Positions 1-11,589 of a stretch of DNA of 64,000 nt are shown piece by piece. The DNA is from Cladorhizidae sp. MBARI D1340-BT2 (taxonomy: Eukaryota; Porifera; Demospongiae; Poecilosclerida; Cladorhizidae), in NCBI GenBank assembly GCA_028752905.1, contig JAQNBH010000007.1:15743233-15807232 (forward strand). Reading direction: 5' to 3'. The notes beneath the pieces are model-generated. The model was not told where the DNA came from and searched no databases. It saw nothing but the letters and a program-made list of their open reading frames with translations. The position numbers and the translations under genes were made by a program. Position 1 is the stretch's first letter, and every line of letters starts with the position of its first letter.

Positions 1-3000
1 AACATAAGGAGAGAGTAGGTGTGGATGCCCAACATAAGGAGAGAGCAGGTGTGGATGTCCAACATAAGGAGAGAGTAGGTGTGGATGCCCAACATAAGGA
101 GAGTGCAGGTATGGATGACCAACATAAGGAGAGAGTAGGTGTGGATGCCCAACATAAGGAGAGAGTAGGTATGGATGCCCAACATAAGGAGAGAGCAGGT
201 GTGGATGCCCAACATAAGGAGAGAGCAGGTGTGGATGCCCAACATAAGGACAGAGTAGGTGTGGATGCCCAACATAAGGAGAGAGCAGGTGTGGATGCCC
301 AACATAAGGAGAGAGCAGGTGTGGATGCCCAACATAAGGAGAGAGTAGGTGTGGATGCCCAACATAAGGAGAGAGCAGGTGTGGATGTCCAACATAAGGA
401 GAGAGTAGGTGTGGATGACCAACATAAGGAGAGAGTAGGTATGGATGACTAACATAAGGAGAGAGTAGGTGTGGATGCCCAACATAAGGAGAGAGTAGGT
501 GTGGATGCCCAACATAAGGAGAGAGTAGGTGTGGATGCCCAACATAAGGAGAGAGTAGGTGTGGATGCCCAACATAAGGAGAGAGCAGGTGTGGATGCCC
601 AACATAAGGAGAGAGTAGGTGTGGATGCCCAACATAAGGAGAGAGTAGGTGTGGATGCCCAACATAAGGAGAGAGTAGGTGTGGATGCCCAACATAAGGA
701 GAGAGCAGGTGTGGATGTCCAACATAAGGAGAGAGTAGGTGTGGATGACCAACATAAGGAGAGAGTAGGTGTGGATGCCCAACATAAGGAGAGAGCAGGT
801 GTGGATGCCCAACATAAGGAGAGAGTAGGTGTGGATGCCCAACATAAGGAGAGAGCAGGTGTGGATGTCCAACATAAGGAGAGAGTAGGTGTGGATGACC
901 AACATAAGGAGAGAGTAGGTATGGATGACTAACATAAGGAGAGAGTAGGTGTGGATGCCCAACATAAGGAGAGAGTAGGTGTGGATGCCCAACATAAGGA
1001 GAGAGTAGGTGTGGATGCCCAACATAAGGAGAGAGTAGGTGTGGATGCCCAACATAAGGAGAGAGCAGGTGTGGATGCCCAACATAAGGAGAGAGTAGGT
1101 GTGGATGCCCAACATAAGGAGAGAGCAGGTGTGGATGCCTAACATAAGGAGAGATCAGGTGCGGATGCCCAACATAAGGAGAGAGTAGGTGTGGATGTCC
1201 AACATAAGGAGAGAGCAGGTGTGGATGCCCAACATAAGGAGAGAGTAGGTGTGGATGCCCAACATAAGGAGAGAGTAGGTGTGGATGCCCAACATAAGGA
1301 GAGAGTAGGTGTGGATGTCCAACATAAGGAGAGAGCAGGTGTGGATGCCCAACATAAGGAGAGAGTAGGTGTGGATGCCCAACATAAGGAGAGAGCAGGT
1401 GTGGATGCCCAACATAAGGAGAGAGTAGGTGTGGATGTCCAACATAAGGAGAGAGTAGGTGTGGATGCCCAACATAAGGAGAGAGCAGGTGTGGATGCCC
1501 AACATAAGGAGAGAGCAGGTGTGGATGACCAACATAAGGAGAGAGCAGGTGTGGATGCCCAACATAAGGAGAGAGCAGGTGTGGATGCCTAACATAAGGA
1601 GAGAGCAGGTGTGGATGCCCAACATAAGGAGAGAGCAGGTGTGGATGCCCAACATAAGGAGAGAGTAGGTGTGGATGCCCAACATAAGGAGAGAGCAGGT
1701 GTGGATGACTAACATAAGGAGAGAGTAGGTGTGGATGACTAACATAAGGAGAGAGTAGGTGTGGATGCCCAACATAAGGAGAGAGCAGGTGTGGATGCCC
1801 AACATAAGGAGAGAGTAGGTGTGGATGCCCAACATAAGGAGAGAGTAGGTGTGGATGGCCAACATAAGGAGAGAGTAGGTGTGGATGCCCAACATAAGGA
1901 GAGAGTAGGTGTGGATGCCCAACATAAGGAGAGAGCAGGTGTGGATGCCCAACATAAGGAGAGAGTAGGTGTGGATGCCCAACATAAGGAGAGAGCAGGT
2001 GTGGATGCCCAACATAAGGAGAGAGTAGGTGTGGATGCCCAACATAAGGAGAGAGCAGGTGTGGATGCCCAACATAAGGAGAGAGCAGGTGTGGATGCCC
2101 AACATAAGGAGAGAGTAGGTGTGGATGCCCAACATAAGGAGAGAGCAGGTGTGGATGCCCAATATAAGGAGAGAGTAGGTGTGGATGCCCAACATAAGGA
2201 GAGTAGGTGTGGATGCCCAACATAAGGAGAGAGTAGGTGTGGATGCCCAACATAAGGAGAGAGCAGGTGTGGATGCCCAACATAAGGAGAGAGTAGGTGT
2301 GGATGCCCAACATAAGGAGAGAGCAGGTGTGGATGACCAACATAAGGAGAGAGCAGGTGTGGATGCCCAACATAAGGAGAGAGCAGGTGTGGATGCCCAA
2401 CATAAGGAGAGAGCAGGTGTGGATGACCAACATAAGGAGAGAGCAGGTGTGGATGACCAACATAAGGAGAGAGCAGGTGTGGATGACCAACATAAGGAGA
2501 GAGCAGGTGGATGACTAACATAAGGAGAGAGCAGGTGTGGATGCCCAACATAAGGAGAGAGTAGGTGTGGATGCCCAACATAAGGAGAGAGCAGGTGTGG
2601 ATGCCCAACATAAGGAGAGAGCAGGTGTGGATGCCCAACATAAGGAGAGAGCAGGTGTGGATGACTAACATAAGGAGAGAGCAGGTGTGGATGCCCAACA
2701 TAAGGAGAGAGCAGGTGTGGATGCCCAACATAAGGAGAGAGCAGGTGTGGATGCCCAACATAAGGAGAGAGTAGGTGTGGATGCCCAACATAAGGAGAGA
2801 GTAGGTGTGGATGCCCAACATAAGGAGAGAGCAGGTGTGGATGCCCAACATAAGGAGAGAGTAGGTGTGGATGCCCAACATAAGGAGAGAGCAGGTGTGG
2901 ATGACCAACATAAGGAGAGAGCAGGTGTGGATGCCCAACATAAGGAGAGAGCAGGTGTGGATGACTAACATAAGGAGAGAGCAGGTGTGGATGCCCAACA

Positions 3001-6000
3001 TAAGGAGAGAGCAGGTGTGGATGTCCAACATAAGGAGAGAGCAGGTGTGGATGCCCAACATAAGGAGAGAGTAGGTGTGGATGCCCAACATAAGGAGAGA
3101 GCAGGCGTGGGATGCCCAACATAAGGAGAGAGTAGGTGTGGATGCCCAACATAAGGAGAGAGCAGGTGTGGATGTCCAACATAAGGAGAGAGCAGGTGTG
3201 GATGCCCAACATAAGGAGAGAGTAGGTGTGGATGCCCAACATAAGGAGAGAGTAGGTGTGGATGCCCAACATAAGGAGAGAGCAGGTGTGGATGCCCAAC
3301 ATAAGGAGAGAGCAGGTGTGGATGCCCAACATAAGGAGAGAGTAGGTGTGGATGCCCAACATAAGGAGAGAGTAGGTGTGGATGCCCAACATAAGGAGAG
3401 AGCAGGTGTGGATGACTAACATAAGGAGAGAGTAGGTGTGGATGCCCAACATAAGGAGAGAGTAGGTGTGGATGCCCAACATAAGGAGAGAGTAGGTGTG
3501 GATGCCCAACATAAGGAGAGAGCAGGTGTGCATGCCCAACATAAGGAGAGAGTAGGTGTGGATGCCCAACATAAGGAGAGAGTAGGTGTGGATGACCAAC
3601 ATAAGGAGAGAGTAGGTATGGATGACTAACATAAGGAGAGAGTAGGTGTGGATGCCCAACATAAGGAGAGAGTAGGTGTGGATGCCCAACATAAGGAGAG
3701 AGTAGGTGTGGATGCCCAACATAAGGAGAGAGTAGGTGTGGATGCCCAACATAAGGAGAGAGCAGGTGTGGATGCCCAACATAAGGAGAGAGTAGGTGTG
3801 GATGCCCAACATAAGGAGAGAGTAGGTGTGGATGCCCAACATAAGGAGAGAGTAGGTGTGGATGCCCAACATAAGGAGAGAGCAGGTGTGGATGTCCAAC
3901 ATAAGGAGAGAGTAGGTGTGGATGACCAACATAAGGAGAGAGTAGGTGTGGATGCCCAACATAAGGAGAGAGCAGGTGTGGATGCCCAACATAAGGAGAG
4001 AGTAGGTGTGGATGCCCAACATAAGGAGAGAGCAGGTGTGGATGTCCAACATAAGGAGAGAGTAGGTGTGGATGACCAACATAAGGAGAGAGTAGGTATG
4101 GATGACTAACATAAGGAGAGAGTAGGTGTGGATGCCCAACATAAGGAGAGAGTAGGTGTGGATGCCCAACATAAGGAGAGAGTAGGTGTGGATGCCCAAC
4201 ATAAGGAGAGAGTAGGTGTGGATGCCCAACATAAGGAGAGAGTAGGTGTGGATGCCCAACATAAGGAGAGAGTAGGTGTGGATGCCCAACATAAGGAGAG
4301 AGCAGGTGTGGATGCCTAACATAAGGAGAGAGCAGGTGCGGATGCCCAACATAAGGAGAGAGTAGGTGTGGATGTCCAACATAAGGAGAGAGCAGGTGTG
4401 GATGCCCAACATAAGGAGAGAGTAGGTGTGGATGCCCAACATAAGGAGAGAGTAGGTGTGGATGCCCAACATAAGGAGAGAGTAGGTGTGGATGTCCAAC
4501 ATAAGGAGAGAGCAGGTGTGGATGCCCAACATAAGGAGAGAGTAGGTGTGGATGCCCAACATAAGGAGAGAGCAGGTGTGGATGCCCAACATAAGGAGAG
4601 AGTAGGTGTGGATGTCCAACATAAGGAGAGAGTAGGTGTGGATGCCCAACATAAGGAGAGAGCAGGTGTGGATGCCCAACATAAGGAGAGAGCAGGTGTG
4701 GATGACCAACATAAGGAGAGAGCAGGTGTGGATGCCCAACATAAGGAGAGAGCAGGTGTGGATGCCTAACATAAGGAGAGAGCAGGTGTGGATGCCCAAC
4801 ATAAGGAGAGAGTAGGTGTGGATGGCCAACATAAGGAGAGAGTAGGTGTGGATGCCCAACATAAGGAGAGAGTAGGTGTGGATGCCCAACATAAGGAGAG
4901 AGCAGGTGTGGATGCCCAACATAAGGAGAGAGTAGGTGTGGATGCCCAACATAAGGAGAGAGCAGGTGTGGATGCCCAACATAAGGAGAGAGTAGGTGTG
5001 GATGCCCAACATAAGGAGAGAGCAGGTGTGGATGCCCAACATAAGGAGAGAGCAGGTGTGGATGCCCAACATAAGGAGAGAGTAGGTGTGGATGCCCAAC
5101 ATAAGGAGAGAGCAGGTGTGGATGCCCAATATAAGGAGAGAGTAGGTGTGGATGCCCAACATAAGGAGAGAGTAGGTGTGGATGCCCAACATAAGGAGAG
5201 AGTAGGTGTGGATGCCCAACATAAGGAGAGAGCAGGTGTGGATGCCCAACATAAGGAGAGAGTAGGTGTGGATGCCCAACATAAGGAGAGAGCAGGTGTG
5301 GATGACCAACATAAGGAGAGAGCAGGTGTGGATGCCCAACATAAGGAGAGAGCAGGTGTGGATGCCCAACATAAGGAGAGAGCAGGTGTGGATGACCAAC
5401 ATAAGGAGAGAGCAGGTGTGGATGACCAACATAAGGAGAGAGCAGGTGTGGATGACCAACATAAGGAGAGAGCAGGTGGATGACTAACATAAGGAGAGAG
5501 CAGGTGTGGATGCCCAACATAAGGAGAGAGTAGGTGTGGATGCCCAACATAAGGAGAGAGCAGGTGTGGATGCCCAACATAAGGAGAGAGCAGGTGTGGA
5601 TGCCCAACATAAGGAGAGAGCAGGTGTGGATGACTAACATAAGGAGAGAGCAGGTGTGGATGCCCAACATAAGGAGAGAGCAGGTGTGGATGCCCAACAT
5701 AAGGAGAGAGCAGGTGTGGATGCCCAACATAAGGAGAGAGTAGGTGTGGATGCCCAACATAAGGAGAGAGTAGGTGTGGATGCCCAACATAAGGAGAGAG
5801 CAGGTGTGGATGCCCAACATAAGGAGAGAGCAGGTGTGGATGCCCAACATAAGGAGAGAGTAGGTGTGGATGCCCAACATAAGGAGAGAGCAGGTGTGGA
5901 TGACCAACATAAGGAGAGAGCAGGTGTGGATGCCCAACATAAGGAGAGAGCAGGTGTGGATGACTAACATAAGGAGAGAGCAGGTGTGGATGCCCAACAT

Positions 6001-9000
6001 AAGGAGAGAGCAGGTGTGGATGTCCAACATAAGGAGAGAGCAGGTGTGGATGCCCAACATAAGGAGAGAGTAGGTGTGGATGCCCAACATAAGGAGAGAG
6101 CAGGCGTGGGATGCCCAACATAAGGAGAGAGTAGGTGTGGATGCCCAACATAAGGAGAGAGCAGGTGTGGATGTCCAACATAAGGAGAGAGCAGGTGTGG
6201 ATGCCCAACATAAGGAGAGAGTAGGTGTGGATGCCCAACATAAGGAGAGAGTAGGTGTGGATGCCCAACATAAGGAGAGAGCAGGTGTGGATGCCCAACA
6301 TAAGGAGAGAGCAGGTGTGGATGCCCAACATAAGGAGAGAGTAGGTGTGGATGCCCAACATAAGGAGAGAGTAGGTGTGGATGCCCAACATAAGGAGAGA
6401 GCAGGTGTGGATGACTAACATAAGGAGAGAGTAGGTGTGGATGCCCAACATAAGGAGAGAGTAGGTGTGGATGCCCAACATAAGGAGAGAGTAGGTGTGG
6501 ATGCCCAACATAAGGAGAGAGCAGGTGTGCATGCCCAACATAAGGAGAGAGTAGGTGTGGATGCCCAACATAAGGAGAGAGCAGGTGTGGATGTCCAACA
6601 TAAGGAGAGAGTAGGTGTGGATGCCCAACATAAGGAGAGTGCAGGTATGGATGACCAACATAAGGAGAGAGTAGGTGTGGATGCCCAACATAAGGAGAGA
6701 GTAGGTATGGATGCCCAACATAAGGAGAGAGCAGGTGTGGATGCCCAACATAAGGACAGAGTAGGTGTGGATGCCCAGCATAAGGAGAGAGCAGGTGTGG
6801 ATGCCCAACATAAGGAGAGAGTAGGTGTGGATGCCCAACATAAGGAGAGAGTAGGTGTGGATGCCCAACATAAGGAGAGAGTAGGTGTGGATGCCCAACA
6901 TAAGGAGAGAGTAGGTGTGGATGCCCAACATAAGGAGAGAGTAGGTGTGGATGCCCAACATAAGGAGAGAGCAGGTGTGAATGCCCAACATAAGGAGAGA
7001 GTAGGTGTGGATGCCCAACATAAGGAGAGAGTAGGTGTGGATGTCCAACATAAGGAGAGAGCAGGTGTGGATGCCCAACATAAGGAGAGAGTAGGTGTGG
7101 ATGCCCAACATAAGGAGAGAGTAGGTGTGGATGCCCAACATAAGGAGAGAGCAGGTGTGGATGCCCAACATAAGGAGAGAGCAGGTGTGGATGACTAACA
7201 TAAGGAGAGAGCAGGTGTGGATGACTAACATAAGGAGAGAGTAGGTGTGGATGCCCAACATAAGGAGAGAGCAGGTGTGGATGACCAACATAAGGAGAGA
7301 GCAGGTGTGGATGACTAACATAAGGAGAGAGCAGGTGTGGATGACCAACATAAGAAGAGAGTAGGTGTGGATGCCCAACATAAGGAGAGAGCAGGTGTGG
7401 ATGCCCAACATAAGGAGAGAGCAGGTGTGGATGCCCAACATAAGGAGAGAGTAGGTGTGGATGCCCAACATAAGGAGAGAGCAGGTGTGGATGCCCAACA
7501 TAAGGAGAGAGTAGGTGTGGATGCCCAACATAAGGAGAGAGCAGGTGTGGATGACTAACATAAGGAGAGAGTAGGTGTGGATGCCCAACATAAGGAGAGA
7601 GTAGGTGTGGATGCCCAACATAAGGAGAGAGTAGGTGTGGATGCCCAACATAAGGAGAGAGCAGGTGTGCATGCCCAACATAAGGAGAGAGTAGGTGTGG
7701 ATGCCCAACATAAGGAGAGAGCAGGTGTGGATGCCCAACATAAGGAGAGAGTAGGTGTGGATGCCCAACATAAGGAGAGAGCAGGTGTGGATGTCCAACA
7801 TAAGGAGAGAGTAGGTGTGGATGCCCAACATAAGGAGAGTGCAGGTATGGATGACCAACATAAGGAGAGAGTAGGTGTGGATGCCCAACATAAGGAGAGA
7901 GTAGGTATGGATGCCCAACATAAGGAGAGAGCAGGTGTGGATGCCCAACATAAGGAGAGAGCAGGTGTGGATGCCCAACATAAGGACAGAGTAGGTGTGG
8001 ATGCCCAACATAAGGAGAGAGCAGGTGTGGATGCCCAACATAAGGAGAGAGCAGGTGTGGATGCCCAACATAAGGAGAGAGTAGGTGTGGATGCCCAACA
8101 TAAGGAGAGAGCAGGTGTGGATGTCCAACATAAGGAGAGAGTAGGTGTGGATGACCAACATAAGGAGAGAGTAGGTATGGATGACTAACATAAGGAGAGA
8201 GTAGGTGTGGATGCCCAACATAAGGAGAGAGTAGGTGTGGATGCCCAACATAAGGAGAGAGTAGGTGTGGATGCCCAACATAAGGAGAGAGTAGGTGTGG
8301 ATGCCCAACATAAGGAGAGAGCAGGTGTGGATGCCCAACATAAGGAGAGAGTAGGTGTGGATGCCCAACATAAGGAGAGAGTAGGTGTGGATGCCCAACA
8401 TAAGGAGAGAGTAGGTGTGGATGCCCAACATAAGGAGAGAGCAGGTGTGGATGTCCAACATAAGGAGAGAGTAGGTGTGGATGACCAACATAAGGAGAGA
8501 GTAGGTGTGGATGCCCAACATAAGGAGAGAGCAGGTGTGGATGCCCAACATAAGGAGAGAGTAGGTGTGGATGCCCAACATAAGGAGAGAGCAGGTGTGG
8601 ATGTCCAACATAAGGAGAGAGTAGGTGTGGATGACCAACATAAGGAGAGAGTAGATATGGATGACTAACATAAGGAGAGAGTAGGTGTGGATGCCCAACA
8701 TAAGGAGAGAGTAGGTGTGGATGCCCAACATAAGGAGAGAGTAGGTGTGGATGCCCAACATAAGGAGAGAGTAGGTGTGGATGCCCAACATAAGGAGAGA
8801 GCAGGTGTGGATGCCCAACATAAGGAGAGAGTAGGTGTGGATGCCCAACATAAGGAGAGAGCAGGTGTGGATGCCTAACATAAGGAGAGAGCAGGTGCGG
8901 ATGCCCAACATAAGGAGAGAGTAGGTGTGGATGTCCAACATAAGGAGAGAGCAGGTGTGGATGCCCAACATAAGGAGAGAGTAGGTGTGGATGCCCAACA

Positions 9001-9597
9001 TAAGGAGAGAGTAGGTGTGGATGCCCAACATAAGGAGAGAGTAGGTGTGGATGTCCAACATAAGGAGAGAGCAGGTGTGGATGCCCAACATAAGGAGAGA
9101 GTAGGTGTGGATGCCCAACATAAGGAGAGAGCAGGTGTGGATGCCCAACATAAGGAGAGAGTAGGTGTGGATGTCCAACATAAGGAGAGAGTAGGTGTGG
9201 ATGCCCAACATAAGGAGAGAGCAGGTGTGGATGCCCAACATAAGGAGAGAGCAGGTGTGGATGACCAACATAAGGAGAGAGCAGGTGTGGATGCCCAACA
9301 TAAGGAGAGAGCAGGTGTGGATGCCTAACATAAGGAGAGAGCAGGTGTGGATGCCCAACATAAGGAGAGAGCAGGTGTGGATGCCCAACATAAGGAGAGA
9401 GCAGCCGAACATAAGGAGAGAGCAGGTGTGGATGCCCAACATAAGGAGAGAGTAGGTGTGGATGCCCAACATAAGGAGAGAGCAGGTGTGGATGCCCAAC
9501 ATAAGGAGAGAGTAGGTGTGGATGCCCAACATAAGGAGAGAGCAGGTGTGGATGCCCAACATAAGGAGAGAGTAGGTGTGGATGCCCAACATAAGGG
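1..9597. repeat. Giant 30-base minisatellite, about 320 units, with higher-order duplications
   Basis: The unit starts aacataaggagagag, then YAGGTGTGGATGCCC with a C/T choice at base 16 and variable final bases (CCC, ACC, TCC, ACT). It runs off the left edge and ends abruptly at aacataaggg. Rare variants mark copied blocks: a caggcgtggg unit at 3102 and 6101, a shortened caggtggatg unit at 2504 and 5473, and a catgccc variant at 3531, 6530 and 7670. The unit length is a multiple of three and five of the six frames are mostly free of stops, so open frames over 1,000 codons appear on the minus strand without codon bias, domain or stable frame. I see no support for translation. Confidence 0.97.
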
Positions 9598-9930
9598 CTA
9601 ATGGTTTGTTTGAAGTATAAAGTTGGGCGTGGCATGTGTGGGAGGGACATATACGTGGTTAGTTACAACTACGTAGTACATAGCTGTGAGGTTAGCTAGC
9701 ACCATGAAGCTTCTACATCAACATTTGTTGCCTACACACCCCACAACTCCACACAAGGGCAAGATGCCAAGGACCTGTGCCATGAAAGCTCCGAGAAATG
9801 ACCCGTTATGGAGACTGTAGGAGCTCGGTCGTGCTAGGTCACCATCACTGGCAAAATAAAGAAGATGATCACATTTCCTGTTTCATGGCTGTAGTAGGCA
9901 GCTTCTCTACGCCGCACTCGAATAAGTTGT
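9598..9930. other. Unique sequence, no gene recognised
   Basis: This joins the giant array to a foldback-element copy. It holds a short open frame from 9798 that resembles nothing I know and runs into the repeat at 9931, so I do not call it a gene. Confidence 0.5.
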
Positions 9931-10316
9931 TTAGAACGTGGGTGGAAAATGAATTGTATGGAATTTTAACGAAATTCATTTTACACTGGGCGCTTGACCA
10001 CGTACTTAAGTTTTAGTGCCAAATGAAAACACTCATTGCATAGAGTAGGGCTTCCTCTAGCCACCCGTGCTAATTTCAATTCTCTAGCACTTGGCAATCT
10101 GGAGATATTTATGCGGCCAATTCAGGCATTCAGGTTTTGAGGTTCTCTCCACTTTAGCTCCAGTAACTTGGCTATAGTTATACATATGAAAAATATTTTT
10201 GGTGTCAAAAGAGAGCACACAGAGAGACCTATCTTTTGAGCTATATATCTCGTCCATACCAAGTCCATACCATGAAGTTTACAGAATCTACGGAGCTATA
10301 AATGTTAACCACAAGT
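9931..10316 (+). mobile_element. Foldback family A, partial copy (centre and right arm)
   Basis: This matches the centre and right arm of the complete copy at 21981-22628: shared blocks include cgaaattcatttt, ttgaccacgtact, tagcacttggcaatctgg, agagagcacacagagagacc and the end cggagct...gttaaccacaag. The left arm is missing. No coding capacity is seen, so it is a non-autonomous element of unknown superfamily. Confidence 0.75.
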
Positions 10317-10885
10317 TTCTAGTGTATGCGTCCCCCACGAGTAATGGCCACGCCTCATCTAGCTGATCTGTTGCCAGCAGAGCCAGGAGGCGTGTAGACA
10401 TCTCATCTATAAACTTGCCTGATGTCGACGCCCTCTTTACTGAGGCCTGCAGCAACAGGACTAGAAGCACCCAAAAACTTGCAAGTAGTCCCTCATCTTT
10501 AACGGCTAGGTCTAACGAGCTCCCTTAAGTCCCCCTTGGTTCCTTACTCAGCATTGGCAATGCAGACTCTCAAGCAGGAGGAGACATAGTCAACATCGAC
10601 TCTTAACGGCAGAGGCTGGAACCACATTTAAAGTAGGTGCTTGACAAAGAGTAGGAGCTTGATAGAGATAGCTGCTTGACAACAGCTTTTATAATTAATT
10701 GGGAGCCCTCTGACCAAAAGGGAAGTGGCCATACACCCACCTCTCTCAATCTTGTGCAAGCATGTATACTTGGCTCCGACAATGAATCTTCAATGAACAA
10801 TGATTTGTTCAACATCACCAAATGGTTGACCACCCTTGACCAAATGGCTGACCTCCCTAATAGCATGTGTGGGTGTGTGTGCATA
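10317..10885. other. No gene recognised
   Basis: About 570 bases of apparently unique DNA. Overlapping short open frames around 10600-10960 on both strands lack recognisable domains, and the plus-strand one runs into a poly-C tract. Confidence 0.4.
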
Positions 10886-11073
10886 GTTTCATTTAGGGGG
10901 GGCGGCTGCCCCCCTTGGAACCTTTTTGCCCCCCCCCCCCTCCCCCCCTGGAAATTGTATTATTAAAATTCATTAGAAACTTTGTCACATCTTTAACCAT
11001 CATGCCCCCCCCCCCCCCTTAAAATCCAGATTCCTCCAGTTGCCTCCCCTTGGATAATTTTCTAAATGAAACC
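10886..11073 (+). mobile_element. Poly-G/poly-C MITE-like element, copy 1
   Basis: It begins gtttcatttagggggg and ends ctaaatgaaacc, so the ends are inverted copies of a GTTTCATTTAG motif. The interior carries C runs and a conserved block with aaattcattagaaactttg and cagattcctccagttgcc. The same interior recurs at 17455-17670, and an inverted relative lies at 15110-15245. It has no open frame of note, so it is probably non-autonomous. Confidence 0.6.
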
Positions 11074-11077
11074 ATGG

Positions 11078-11081
11078 TGTG

Positions 11082-11149
<68 letters not shown>
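11078..11149. repeat. (GT)n microsatellite
   Basis: About 70 bases of nearly pure GT directly follow the MITE-like element. Confidence 0.95.
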
Positions 11150-11151
<2 letters not shown>

Positions 11152-11211
11152 CAATGTACGCATTACAACGATTTTCTCAATCATCAAATTGAAATTTACT
11201 CACTCAACAGA

Positions 11212-11378
11212 TGCCCTAGCCCTCGATCATTCCTGATGAAGGCTAGGGCATCTAGCCTCGATCATTCCTGATGAAGGCTAGGGCATCTAGCCTCGATCAT
11301 TCCTGATGAAGGCTAGGGCATCTAGCCCTCGATCATTCCTGATGAAGGCTAGGGCATCTAGCCTCGATCATTCCTGAT
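11212..11378 (+). repeat. 35-base minisatellite carrying a CTGATGA hairpin
   Basis: About four and a half units. Each holds ctgatga, then ggctag, a five-base loop and ctagcc, that is a perfect six-base-pair hairpin, then tcgatcatt. The same CTGATGA plus hairpin occurs singly in the dispersed element ends at 25310-25342 and, inverted, at about 24050-24090. The array appears to have grown from that motif, with the GAAAC box that follows the hairpin there replaced by TCGATC. Confidence 0.85.
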
Positions 11379-11589
11379 GATCATCTAACATGCTATCAGT
11401 ATATATTGTGGACACACCTTATGCAAGGAATGTCTGCAGCCACAGCTCCCCAGAATCAAGAACGAAGTTACCATTACACCTTATGCAAGGAATGTCCCCC
11501 CGCCATCCTCCTTGGAGTACACCTCTATATGTACAGTAGAACCTCGATTACCCATACCACAGTGATCCACAAATAGTAGCTATAGTTTT
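11379..11589. other. Short unique stretch with a small repeat
   Basis: Contains caccttatgcaaggaatgtc twice, near 11415 and 11475. No gene seen. Confidence 0.5.

Noticed and set aside
1155..9650. Minus-strand open frames of 450-1,608 codons in the 30-base array
   Set aside because: They exist because the unit is a multiple of three with no stops on that strand. They switch repeat frames at unit indels, have no domain, and other frames are equally open.
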